Source: an uncultured Sphingomonas sp. (lineage in GTDB: Bacteria > Pseudomonadota > Alphaproteobacteria > Sphingomonadales > Sphingomonadaceae). From it: DNA of 64,000 nucleotides. The stretch covers positions 17,664-81,663 of the forward strand of contig CAJYOI010000039.1 of assembly GCA_913776045.1 (NCBI GenBank). Direction: 5' to 3'. The translations under genes were made by a program, and so were the position numbers. Under the pieces are notes generated by a model. It saw only the letters and a list, made by a program, of their open reading frames with translations, searched no databases and had not been told where the DNA came from. Of this stretch, positions 53,357-61,601 are shown piece after piece; positions within the stretch are counted from its first letter, which is position 1; each line of letters opens with the position of its first letter.

Positions 53357-53625
53357 AAGATGAGAGGTTCGTCGCCGCCTCCCCGGACGCGCTGCGGATC
53401 GAGCCGCTCGACACCCTGACCGCCGTTTATCATCGCGCGTCGGGCATCACGCACATCGTCGACAGCCCGGTGCCGGAACTGCTCGCAGCGCTCGACGAAC
53501 CGCGTACGTTGAACGATCTGCTGGCGCATCTCGCAACCGAATATGATCTGATCGATGCCGACCCGAATGCTTTGATCGAGCGACTGGTCGAACTCGAAGC
53601 CGCCGGACTGGTGTCGCGGCTGTGA
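53329..53625 (+). CDS. PqqD-like protein of the HPr-rel-A system
   Basis: The 98-residue protein has the PqqD/RRE-type fold: a conserved stretch RFVAASPDALRIEPLDTLTAVYHR, then ITHIVDSPVPELLAALDEPRT and LVELEAAGLVSRL. PqqD relatives bind peptide leaders for modifying enzymes. GTG at 53329 is the only in-frame start and lies within the dispersed repeat, so the first 10 or so residues are repeat-encoded. It overlaps the kinase gene by four bases. Confidence 0.85.
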   Translation: MPRQVQHEREDERFVAASPDALRIEPLDTLTAVYHRASGITHIVDSPVPELLAALDEPRTLNDLLAHLATEYDLIDADPNALIERLVELEAAGLVSRL

Positions 53626-54482
53626 GACACCTTCACCGCGTTCAGATCGGCCCGGCGTCGTTCCGGATCGGCAGCGACTGGCGTGAACCGATCGCGCAGG
53701 TCGCCGATCTGTACCGCGATTATCCCGCGCCGATCGACGGCGTGTGCGACTATACCGTCCGACTGTTCGCCGCACGGCCGTGGCGTCGGTTCGTGCGGCC
53801 GGCGATTACGCTGGGCGGCGATTTCACGCTTCCCGATGCGGTGCCGATGCCGCTGGAATGGGGCGTGCTCGCCGCTGAGATGGCGATGAACCTTCAGCTG
53901 GCGCTGGGGGAGCGGCGCTACCTGTTGCTCCATGCGTCGGCCGTCGAGCGGGACGGACGTGCCCTGCTGATGACCGGGCTGTCCGGCGCGGGCAAGTCCA
54001 CGCTCGCCGCGTTGCTGGCGACGCGCGGGTGGCGGCTGATGGGCGACGAATTCGCGCTGATCGACCCGGCGACCGGGCTGGCGCACGCCTTTCCGCGGCT
54101 GGTCAGCCTGAAGAACGAAAGCGTCGGCGTGATGGCCCGCGCCGTGCCGGGCGCGCGGTTCGGGCCGCTGCTGGCGGAAACGCCGAAGGGCGACCTGCGC
54201 CATCTTGTTCCCGACGCCACGGCGATCGCGCGTATGGCGGAGCCCGCGCGGCCGGCGTTAATGCTCTATCCGCGGTTCGGTTTCGATACAGCGGATCGCG
54301 AGGTCCCACCGGCGGAGGGCTTCGTCCGGCTGACCCAGGCGTCGACCAACTACACGGCGCTCGGCGAGGCGGGTTTCGATGCGCTCGTGCGGCTGGTGCG
54401 CGACGTGCCGGCGCAGGCGATCGACTATCCTGACACCGACGCCGCGCTGGCCCAGGTCGAGCGGTTGTGGGCGGCGCTATGA
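53622..54482 (+). CDS. HprK-related kinase A
   Basis: The 286-residue protein resembles the kinase part of HPr kinase: a HASAV motif at residues 104-108, Walker A GLSGAGKST at 119-127, and MGDEFALID around 140-147 for metal and catalysis. There is no PTS HPr gene in the window, so the substrate is unknown. GTG start overlaps the PqqD-like stop and its end overlaps the nucleotidyltransferase start. Confidence 0.9.
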   Translation: MRHLHRVQIGPASFRIGSDWREPIAQVADLYRDYPAPIDGVCDYTVRLFAARPWRRFVRPAITLGGDFTLPDAVPMPLEWGVLAAEMAMNLQLALGERRYLLLHASAVERDGRALLMTGLSGAGKSTLAALLATRGWRLMGDEFALIDPATGLAHAFPRLVSLKNESVGVMARAVPGARFGPLLAETPKGDLRHLVPDATAIARMAEPARPALMLYPRFGFDTADREVPPAEGFVRLTQASTNYTALGEAGFDALVRLVRDVPAQAIDYPDTDAALAQVERLWAAL

Positions 54483-55594
54483 GGAACGCGGATTTCCTCG
54501 TGCGCGCCCTGCGCGATCCGGCGAGCACCGCCACGCTCGATGGCGAGGGCTGGACGCAGCTGATCGCGATAGCGCGCGGCGAGCAGTTGGCGGGCACGCT
54601 GGCCGACCGGGTGCGCGGCGTCGACAAGCCGCCCGCCGCCGACCGCCTGCTGGCGGCCGCCTATGCCTCGGCGGAGCAAGGGCGGGTGCAGGCGCTGTGG
54701 GAGGCGGAGATGGCACGCCGCGCGCTATCGCCCCTCGGGCTGCCGGTCGTGCTGCTGAAGGGGACCGCCTATGTCGCCGCGGGGCTGGCGGCGGGGCGGG
54801 GACGCTCGATCGGCGATCTCGATATCCTGGTGCCGCGCTCCGCACTCGACGACGTCGAGCGCGCGCTGCTCGCGGCGGGGTGGGAGTGGGTGAAGCCCGA
54901 TCCGTACGACGACGCCTATTATCGGCGATGGATGCACGAGCTCCCGCCGCTGATCCACCGCGAGCGCGACAGGATGATCGACGTGCACCACACGGTCCTA
55001 CCGCTGACCGCGCGAATTACACCGAATGCGGGCGCGATGCTGGCGGATGCGGTGGTTCTGAAGGACGGACTGGCGGTGCTGTCGGGCGACGACATGATTT
55101 GCCATTCGGCGGCGCATCTGTTTGCGGATGGGGATTTGGCGGGGGGCTTGCGCAACCTCTGGGACCTGCAGTGCCTGTTCCACGAGGTGGCGACGCCGGC
55201 GCTATGGGAGCGGGCGCGGATGCATGGGCTGGAGGCGGCGGTCGCGCGGGCGTGGCGATTGGCGAATTCATTCTACGTCCAACGTCCGTCATCCCAGCAT
55301 TCCACACCTTCGTCATCCTCGCGAAGGCGGGGATCAATAGTCGCTGAACCTGCGGCTCTATCCGACGGCTCAGCCAGAATTGATCCCCGCCTGCGAGGGG
55401 AAGACGTCAGATCGGTCTTGGCCGACCGCTTCTACCGCCGCCGCCTGCTTGCGCGCGATGGTTGGGGGCGGGCGACCCGCCCGGTAACCCGGCTAGCCTT
55501 CTTCGTCCGCTCGCATTGGCTGCGGATGCCACCCGCGATGCTCGCGCGGCATCTGTTCACGAAGTGGCGCAAAGGCCATCGAGCGTCGGGATGA
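54479..55594 (+). CDS. nucleotidyltransferase-fold protein of the HPr-rel-A system
   Basis: The 371-residue protein has the minimal nucleotidyltransferase motif GRGRSIGDLDILVPR at residues 107-120, preceded by VVLLKGTAYV, and DVHHTVLP later, as in PF14907-type proteins. Residues about 270-310 (SRRRGSIVAEP to RIDPRLRGEDV) are encoded by an inserted dispersed repeat that keeps the frame. The 3' end overlaps gph by 38 bases, tail to tail. Its substrate is unknown. Confidence 0.85.
   Translation: MRNADFLVRALRDPASTATLDGEGWTQLIAIARGEQLAGTLADRVRGVDKPPAADRLLAAAYASAEQGRVQALWEAEMARRALSPLGLPVVLLKGTAYVAAGLAAGRGRSIGDLDILVPRSALDDVERALLAAGWEWVKPDPYDDAYYRRWMHELPPLIHRERDRMIDVHHTVLPLTARITPNAGAMLADAVVLKDGLAVLSGDDMICHSAAHLFADGDLAGGLRNLWDLQCLFHEVATPALWERARMHGLEAAVARAWRLANSFYVQRPSSQHSTPSSSSRRRGSIVAEPAALSDGSARIDPRLRGEDVRSVLADRFYRRRLLARDGWGRATRPVTRLAFFVRSHWLRMPPAMLARHLFTKWRKGHRASG
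55311..55407. repeat. dispersed repeat copy 3, inside a coding sequence
   Basis: The unit begins CGTCATCCTCGCGAAGGCGGG, contains ATCAATAGTCGCTGAA and CAGCCAGAATTGATCCCCGCC, and ends GAGGGGAAGACG. It shares blocks with 36829-36932 and 46705-46797. It lies within the nucleotidyltransferase gene without breaking the reading frame. Confidence 0.8.
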
Positions 55595-56237
55595 GCGCGT
55601 CATAGCCATCGATCACCGCATCCGCCCCCATCGCCTCGACGGGACCCAGCAGGAAGCCGAACGACACCGCGATTGCCGGCACGCCCGCCGCTTTCGCTGC
55701 CTGGATGTCGTAGATCGAATCCCCGACGAACGCCGCCCGACCCCCGCCCAGCCGTTCGCGCATCGCGTTGATCGGGGCGGGGGAGGGCTTCGCCTTGCCC
55801 GGCCCCAGCGTGTCGCCGCCAATGACGCAGGCGAAGCGGTCGGCGAGGCCGAGATCGGTCAGCAGGCGGGTCGCGAAATTCTCGAACTTGTTGGTGACGA
55901 CCGCCAGCCGCACGCTGCGCGCGGCCAGCGCATCGAGTGCCGCGACAGCCCCGGGGAACGGGCGACTGTGGACCGACAGATGCTCGCCATAATAGGCCAG
56001 CAGCGCCTTGTAATAGGTGCGGAAATCCTCCGCGCTGCACCCGCCGCTCGCATCGAGCGCCTGCGCCAGCATATGTTTTGCCCCGCCGCCGATCATGCCC
56101 TTCACCTGCTCGGGCGTCAGCGGCGCACGGCCGGCCACGCCCAACGCGTGATTGACCGCGGCGGTCAGGTCGCCGCTGGTGTCGACCAGCGTTCCGTCCA
56201 GGTCAAAGCCGACGATTTCGAAGAATGGCGTGTGCAT
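55557..56237 (-). CDS. gph: phosphoglycolate phosphatase, HAD family
   Basis: The 226-residue hydrolase has HAD motifs: GFDLDGTLVDTSGDL near the N terminus, LAVVTNKFE in the middle and AAFVGDSIYDIQAAKAAG towards the end. It dephosphorylates 2-phosphoglycolate from DNA repair or photorespiration-like routes. ATG at 56237 was preferred to an upstream TTG. It overlaps the nucleotidyltransferase gene by 38 bases at the 3' end and is divergent from glmU. Confidence 0.93.
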   Translation of the reverse strand: MHTPFFEIVGFDLDGTLVDTSGDLTAAVNHALGVAGRAPLTPEQVKGMIGGGAKHMLAQALDASGGCSAEDFRTYYKALLAYYGEHLSVHSRPFPGAVAALDALAARSVRLAVVTNKFENFATRLLTDLGLADRFACVIGGDTLGPGKAKPSPAPINAMRERLGGGRAAFVGDSIYDIQAAKAAGVPAIAVSFGFLLGPVEAMGADAVIDGYDALIPTLDGLCATS

Positions 56238-56281
56238 GACCAAAGCTTAATCCGGCCGGCTATGGAATTGGCAAGGCTTTC

Positions 56282-57655
56282 ATGGCACTGCCCCGACCCA
56301 TGACGACGCGTCCCCTGGCCGCCATCGTCCTGGCTGCGGGCCAGGGCACGCGGATGAAATCCGAATTGCACAAGGTGCTTCACCCGATCGCCGGGCGGCC
56401 GATGCTCGGGCATTTGCTGGCGAGCGTCGGTGCGCTCGATCCCGCGCGCACGATGGTCGTCGTCGGTGCGCGGCGTGAGCAGGTCGAGGCGTTCGCCACG
56501 CCGCTGGGCGCCGAGATCGTCGAACAGCGCGAGCAGCTGGGCACCGGCCACGCCGTGCAGCAGGCGGAGGAAGCGCTGGGCGGGTTCGCCGGGGACGTGC
56601 TGATCCTCTACGGCGACGTGCCGCTGGTGCGCGCCGACACGATGCGCGCGATGGTCGCGCGGCTCCACGCAGAGGATCTGCCGGCCGCGGTCGTGCTCGG
56701 CTTCCGCCCCACCGATCCGGGTGCCTATGGCCGCGTCATCGCCGATGCCGATGGCCGCATCGGCAAGATGGTCGAATTCAAAGACGCCTCGGTCGAGGAA
56801 CGCGCGGTCGACCTTTGCAATTCGGGGCTGATGGCAGTGCGCGGCGAGGATCTGTTCGCGCTGCTAGCCCGCGTCGGCAATGCGAATGCGGCGGGCGAAT
56901 ATTACCTTCCCGACATCGTCATGCTGGCGAGCGAGGATGGTCGCCACTCGGCCGTCATCGAGACGGACGCGGCGCAAGTCACCGGCGTCAACAGCCGTGG
57001 CGAACTTGCCGCACTTGAGGCGCAGTGGCAGGCCGCGCGGCGCACCCAGGCGATGGTCGATGGCGCCACGCTGATCGCGCCGGAGACGGTGTGGTTCGCG
57101 CACGACACCGTCATCGGCCGCGACGTGACGATCGAGCCGAACGTCGTCTTCGGCCCCGGCGTGAGCGTCGCCGATGGCGCGACGATCCGGGCGTTCAGCC
57201 ACCTCGAAGGCGCCACAGTCGGCGCCCGTGCCGACGTCGGCCCCTATGCCCGCCTGCGCCCCGGCGCGGTGCTGGGCGAGACGGCGAAGGTCGGCAATTT
57301 CGTCGAGATCAAGAAGGCGACGCTCGGCAAGGGCGCCAAGGCCAATCACCTGAGCTACATCGGCGATGCCGACGTCGGCGCGGGCGCGAACATCGGCGCG
57401 GGCACGATCACCTGCAACTACGACGGGTTCCTGAAATACCGCACGACCATCGGGGAGGGGGCGTTCATCGGCTCCAACTCCGCGCTGGTCGCGCCGGTCA
57501 GCATCGGCGAAGGCGCGATCGTCGGGGCTGGATCGACCGTGACGCAGGATGTCGCGGCCGACGCGCTGGCGCTCGTCCGCGCACCCCAGACCGCAAGGCC
57601 CGGCTGGGCGGCGAAGTTCCGCCAGATCATGGCCGCACGAAAGGCAGCGAAATGA
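56282..57655 (+). CDS. glmU: bifunctional N-acetylglucosamine-1-phosphate uridyltransferase/glucosamine-1-phosphate acetyltransferase
   Basis: The 457-residue enzyme completes UDP-GlcNAc synthesis. The N-terminal uridyltransferase has LAAGQGTRMKSELHKVLHP and DVLILYGDVPL; the C-terminal left-handed beta-helix has hexapeptide repeats and the acetyltransferase site (KKATLGKGAKANHLSYIGDA). An alternative ATG lies at 56300. It overlaps a small unknown gene by four bases before glmS. Confidence 0.97.
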   Translation: MALPRPMTTRPLAAIVLAAGQGTRMKSELHKVLHPIAGRPMLGHLLASVGALDPARTMVVVGARREQVEAFATPLGAEIVEQREQLGTGHAVQQAEEALGGFAGDVLILYGDVPLVRADTMRAMVARLHAEDLPAAVVLGFRPTDPGAYGRVIADADGRIGKMVEFKDASVEERAVDLCNSGLMAVRGEDLFALLARVGNANAAGEYYLPDIVMLASEDGRHSAVIETDAAQVTGVNSRGELAALEAQWQAARRTQAMVDGATLIAPETVWFAHDTVIGRDVTIEPNVVFGPGVSVADGATIRAFSHLEGATVGARADVGPYARLRPGAVLGETAKVGNFVEIKKATLGKGAKANHLSYIGDADVGAGANIGAGTITCNYDGFLKYRTTIGEGAFIGSNSALVAPVSIGEGAIVGAGSTVTQDVAADALALVRAPQTARPGWAAKFRQIMAARKAAK

Positions 57656-57963
57656 GCCCGCGACACCAAGGCAAGCCGCTGCTGCGGCTGCTCGACGGCT
57701 ATGTGATGGACGCGATCGGCCATCTCGACCCGGCCGAAGCGAGCGCTCTCACCGCAATGGAGCCCGGGCTGCGCCGCGAGTGGGGCGGGACCGGCGATTG
57801 GCGCGCGCTGTGCGCCGCGCAGATGCGCTTTCCCGACGGCATGGCAGGTGCGATCCGCGAAGTCTGGGAAAAGGGCCGCGCGAAGTTTCTGGCGAGCGAA
57901 GGCCATGAGCCGAGCGCCGAGCAGTTCACCCGATCGTTCGTCGACAGCAAGTTTCCACGATAA
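57652..57963 (+). CDS. small conserved-looking protein between glmU and glmS, unknown
   Basis: The 103-residue soluble protein (PLLRLLDGYVMDAIGHLD, EASALTAMEPGLRREWGGTGDW, FPDGMAGAIREVWEK) is ATGA-coupled to glmU and 55 bases before glmS, so it is probably co-expressed with the amino-sugar genes. No motif is recognised. It uses the same codon pattern as its neighbours, suggesting a real gene. Confidence 0.75.
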   Translation: MSPRHQGKPLLRLLDGYVMDAIGHLDPAEASALTAMEPGLRREWGGTGDWRALCAAQMRFPDGMAGAIREVWEKGRAKFLASEGHEPSAEQFTRSFVDSKFPR

Positions 57964-58018
57964 CTCGATTCAACAGGGGGCTCAGAGGCGACACGCCCGG
58001 GCCGAGGAGAAGACTGAC

Positions 58019-59842
58019 ATGTGCGGCATCGTAGGGATCTTGGGCACCAGCCCCGTCGCCGAACGCCTGTTCGAGGGACTGAAACGGCTGGAATATCGCG
58101 GCTATGACTCGGCGGGCATCGCGACGCTGGTCGATGGCAAGATCGAGCGCCGGCGCGCCGAGGGCAAGCTCGCCAATCTGGCGGCCAAGCTGGCCAGCGA
58201 TCCGCTGCCCGGCACGATCGGCATCGCCCACACGCGCTGGGCGACGCACGGCGCGCCGACCGAGGACAATGCCCACCCGCACATCGTCGGCAACGTGACG
58301 ATCGTGCACAACGGCATCATCGAGAACTTCAAGCCGCTGCGCGACGAACTGATCGCCGAGGGGCGCGAGTTCAAGTCGCAGACCGACACCGAAGTGGTCG
58401 CGCACCTGGTCGATCGCGAGCTGAAGGCGGGCAAGGCCCCGCGCGATGCCGTCGCCGCCGTGCTGCCGCGCCTGCACGGTGCGTTCGCATTGGCCGCGCT
58501 GTTCGCGGGCGAGCCGAACCTGCTGATCGCCGCGCGTCTTGGCGCGCCGCTGACGGTCGGATACGGGGACGGCGAGAACTATCTCGGCTCGGACGCGCAT
58601 GCGCTCGCCGGCCTGACCCAGCGGATCGCGTATCTCGACGAAGGCGACTGGGCGGTGCTGACCCGCGAGAGCATCGAGATATTCGACCGCGACAACAACC
58701 CAGTGACCCGCCAGATCGTCGCATCGGGCGTGTCGCCCGCGGCGATCGAAAAGGGCAACCACGCCCATTTCATGCTGAAGGAAATCTACGAGCAGCCCGT
58801 CGTCGTCGCCCAGACCTTGCGCAGCTATCTGCGCGCGGTCGAACAGCGCGTCGCGATGCCGCAGATGGATTTCGACCTGGCCGCGATCGAACGGGTCGTC
58901 ATCATCGCCTGCGGTACGGCCAGCTATGTCGGCATGATCGGCAAATACTGGATCGAACGCTTCGCCCGCCTGCCGGTCGAGGTCGATGTCGCGTCCGAGT
59001 ATCGCTATCGCGATCCCGTCCTGCCGCCGAACACGCTGGGCGTCGTCGTCAGCCAGTCGGGTGAAACCGCCGACACGCTGGCCGCGCTGCGTCATATGAA
59101 AGCGAACGGCGTCACCACCGCAGGCATCATCAACGTGCCGACCAGCAGCATGGCGCGAGAGGTCGATCTGCTCCTCTCGACCCACGCAGGGCCGGAAATC
59201 GGCGTCGCCTCGACCAAAGCCTTCACCTGTCAGCTCGCGGTGATGGCCGCGCTCAGCGTCAACCTCGCGCGCGCTAAGGGCAAGCTCACGCCGGAGGACG
59301 AGGCCGACATCGTCACCCAGCTGACCGAGAGCCCGGCGGCGATCAACGCAGCGCTCGCCCATGACGACGAGATCAAGGCGATGGCCGGCACGATCGCGGG
59401 TGCGCGCGACGTGCTCTATCTGGGGCGCGGGCCGGACTATCCGCTGGCGCTGGAAGGCGCGTTGAAACTGAAGGAAATCAGCTACATCCATGCCGAGGGC
59501 TATGCCTCCGGCGAGATGAAGCACGGGCCGATCGCGCTGATCGACGATTCGGTGCCGCTGATCGTGCTGGCCCCGTCGGGCCCGCTGTTCGACAAGACCG
59601 TCAGCAACATGCAGGAAGCGCAGGCGCGCGGCGCGCAGGTCGTGCTGATCTCCGACGCAGCCGGCATCGCGCAGGCGGGCGAGAATACGATCGCGACGAT
59701 CGAGATGCCTGAGGTCCACCCGCTGATCGCGCCGATCGTCTATGCGGTGCCGGTCCAGCTGCTGGCGTACCATGTCGCGGTCGCCAAGGGCACCGATGTC
59801 GACCAGCCGCGCAATCTGGCGAAGTCGGTCACCGTCGAATGA
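58019..59842 (+). CDS. glmS: glutamine-fructose-6-phosphate aminotransferase (isomerising)
   Basis: The 607-residue enzyme begins MCGIVGILG; Cys2 becomes the N-terminal nucleophile of the glutaminase domain (LKRLEYRGYDSAG, THGAPTEDNAHPH). The C-terminal isomerase half has two SIS domains (CGTASYVGMIG, SQSGETADTLAALR) and ends NLAKSVTVE. It supplies glucosamine-6-phosphate for peptidoglycan and LPS. No glmS ribozyme was recognised upstream; the start follows a GAGGAG ribosome binding site. Confidence 0.98.
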   Translation: MCGIVGILGTSPVAERLFEGLKRLEYRGYDSAGIATLVDGKIERRRAEGKLANLAAKLASDPLPGTIGIAHTRWATHGAPTEDNAHPHIVGNVTIVHNGIIENFKPLRDELIAEGREFKSQTDTEVVAHLVDRELKAGKAPRDAVAAVLPRLHGAFALAALFAGEPNLLIAARLGAPLTVGYGDGENYLGSDAHALAGLTQRIAYLDEGDWAVLTRESIEIFDRDNNPVTRQIVASGVSPAAIEKGNHAHFMLKEIYEQPVVVAQTLRSYLRAVEQRVAMPQMDFDLAAIERVVIIACGTASYVGMIGKYWIERFARLPVEVDVASEYRYRDPVLPPNTLGVVVSQSGETADTLAALRHMKANGVTTAGIINVPTSSMAREVDLLLSTHAGPEIGVASTKAFTCQLAVMAALSVNLARAKGKLTPEDEADIVTQLTESPAAINAALAHDDEIKAMAGTIAGARDVLYLGRGPDYPLALEGALKLKEISYIHAEGYASGEMKHGPIALIDDSVPLIVLAPSGPLFDKTVSNMQEAQARGAQVVLISDAAGIAQAGENTIATIEMPEVHPLIAPIVYAVPVQLLAYHVAVAKGTDVDQPRNLAKSVTVE

Positions 59843-59879
59843 TCGCGGAGCCGGCGGAGCGTTACGGCGCTCCGCCGCT

Positions 59880-60860
59880 TCAGCTGACCAGGCGGCCGTC
59901 GCCCTTGTCGGCGGTTTCGCTCAACCGGCGTCGCGCGCGGCCCAGGGCGGTCACGCCTGATTCCCGCCGGCCCGATACGATCGCGGCGGACGCCGTGACG
60001 GTGCCGATATACTGGCCGCTGTCGCGCAGCCGCAGCCGTCGTGCCGCCATCGCGTCCAATGCGTCGCCGAGCTGATCGCGAACGGCGGTCATCGCGGAGT
60101 TGAGCATGACGATCAGGAACTCGTTTCCGCTCCATCGGATCAGCTCCTGGTCGGGGAACGCCTGGCGCAGTGTCGTCACCAGCGCGGTCAGCACATTGTT
60201 GCCGACCGACTGCCCGTAGCGGTCGTTGATGGCGATCAACCCGTCGAGCTGGACCAGGATCAGCGCGAAGCCCTGGTCGGAGTCCGCGAGCTGCGCCAGC
60301 ATCGCCTCCGCCCCGCGCCGGGTCAGTGCGTCCGTCATCGTGTCGATGACGGGGTTGGCCAGTCCGTCGGATGCTTCTCCATCCTCGGCCGTCCGCCCGT
60401 TCGGTGGGGTCAGCCGATCGCGCAGCGACGAAATGTCCTCGCGCATCGTGGCGAGGTCGCGGCCGGCCTGGCTCAGGCGATCGGAAAATGCGTCTGCACC
60501 AACGGTCCAGCGATCGCGATCAGAGGCGAAGGCATCGACATCGCGGCCAAGTGCGGTCGTCAGGTCGTGCGCACCCGTCGTCAGCGACGTCAGTTCCGCG
60601 GTCTTAACCGACACCGCCTGCTCGCGCGCGTCGATCGCCGCCGCTGCAGCGCCCCCGCCATGCCGCTCGATCAGCACCGCGACCTGATCGGCCGTCAGCC
60701 GCAGGCCACCGTCGGTGAAAGTCGCGATCTGCCGGGCGAGCGGCCCATCGGGCTCCTCGCGCGCCTGCAGCGCCAGCGCGTAATTGGCCGGGGAAGGCGC
60801 GATCTGGTGCGATTCCAGAAAAGCGAGCGCCGCGCGGGCATTCTCAAAGGCCGCTTTCAT
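59880..60860 (-). CDS. degenerate GGDEF-domain protein
   Basis: The 326-residue protein starts with a conserved helical region (ALAFLESHQIAPSPANYALA) found at the front of some diguanylate-cyclase-like proteins, a coiled-coil-prone middle (residues about 80-150), and a C-terminal GGDEF fold. The active-site motif reads SGNEF at 244-248 and the usual GH/GD residues are GQ and GN, so c-di-GMP synthesis is unlikely. ATG at 60860. It is convergent with glmS. Confidence 0.85.
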   Translation of the reverse strand: MKAAFENARAALAFLESHQIAPSPANYALALQAREEPDGPLARQIATFTDGGLRLTADQVAVLIERHGGGAAAAAIDAREQAVSVKTAELTSLTTGAHDLTTALGRDVDAFASDRDRWTVGADAFSDRLSQAGRDLATMREDISSLRDRLTPPNGRTAEDGEASDGLANPVIDTMTDALTRRGAEAMLAQLADSDQGFALILVQLDGLIAINDRYGQSVGNNVLTALVTTLRQAFPDQELIRWSGNEFLIVMLNSAMTAVRDQLGDALDAMAARRLRLRDSGQYIGTVTASAAIVSGRRESGVTALGRARRRLSETADKGDGRLVS

Positions 60861-60966
60861 GCCGATATCCAGATAACACCATCGCGGCGGTGATCGTTTA
60901 TAGCCCGCATCGCCGCAAGGGGCCTTGTACGCGCGCCGGCGGCTCGGCCCGCCAGATGGGGACGAC

Positions 60967-61077
60967 ATGACCGACAAGACCGCTACGCTGTACCGCATGA
61001 TCCTGCCCGACCATGTCTGTCCCTACGGACTGAAGGCGCGCCGCCTGTTGCGGTCGCAGCGCTACCGCTCTGGATGA
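60967..61077 (+). pseudogene. N-terminal glutaredoxin-like remnant
   Basis: A 36-codon frame, MTDKTATLYRMILPDHVCPYG followed by LKARRLLRSQRYRSG, matches the first part of a glutaredoxin-like family with a CPYG redox site and then stops; full proteins run about 75-80 residues. Only 120 bases separate it from the next gene, so the rest is deleted. The family call is from recognition. The remainder of the 337-base gap (60861-61197) shows no other gene. Confidence 0.6.
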
Positions 61078-61197
61078 TCGCGCGGCCGATGTGATGTCCA
61101 TCAGGACGGCTTGGCGTTGCCTGGATTTGTAGTACAAAATCTTCAAGACATGATTCGCGGCGGGATCAACCCGCCGGAAAGAGGAGGGGGTTGCCCT

Positions 61198-61587
61198 ATG
61201 AAGACGATCATCATCGGACTGGCGCTCGTCGCGTCGTGCACGGCCGCAATGGCGCAGACCGGCGCGCTGCCGGCGCATCTGGCCAAGATGGATGCGGACG
61301 GCGACGGCAAGCTGTCGCAGGCCGAATTCGCGTCCGATCGGGCGAAGGTTCACAAGATGCTCGACGCGAACCGCGACGGTAAGGTCACCGCCGAAGAGGC
61401 GACGGCCTATTTCGTCAAGATCGCACCGGCCGAGGATCCCAAGACCGTGAAGCGCATCGCAGAGATCACCTCTGCCGATACCAACGGCGACGGCACGACG
61501 GTCGGGGAAATGGTCGCTGTCCGCAATGCCGACTTCACCAAACGTGACAAGAACGGCGACGGCTTCCTGACCGCCGAAGATATGTAA
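61198..61587 (+). CDS. exported EF-hand calcium-binding protein
   Basis: The 129-residue protein has a signal peptide ending AMAQ and four EF-hand-like loops: DADGDGKLSQAE (32-43), DANRDGKVTAEE (56-67), ADTNGDGTTVGE (94-105, weak) and DKNGDGFLTAED (117-128). A GAGGAGGGGG ribosome binding site precedes the ATG. It presumably binds calcium in the periplasm; partner unknown. Confidence 0.88.
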   Translation: MKTIIIGLALVASCTAAMAQTGALPAHLAKMDADGDGKLSQAEFASDRAKVHKMLDANRDGKVTAEEATAYFVKIAPAEDPKTVKRIAEITSADTNGDGTTVGEMVAVRNADFTKRDKNGDGFLTAEDM

Positions 61588-61601
61588 GACGATTGCCGGC
61601 C

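Noticed and set aside
53361-53380. ATG at 53361 as the start of the PqqD-like gene
   Set aside because: It is out of frame with the conserved protein; using it would need a frameshift that cannot be shown from one sequence.
57964-58018. glmS-type ribozyme upstream of glmS
   Set aside because: The gap is only 55 bases with no ribozyme-like pairing, and that ribozyme is typical of Gram-positive bacteria.
57926-59773. A 615-codon minus-strand frame opposite glmS
   Set aside because: Mirror of glmS codon structure; no start signal or domain.
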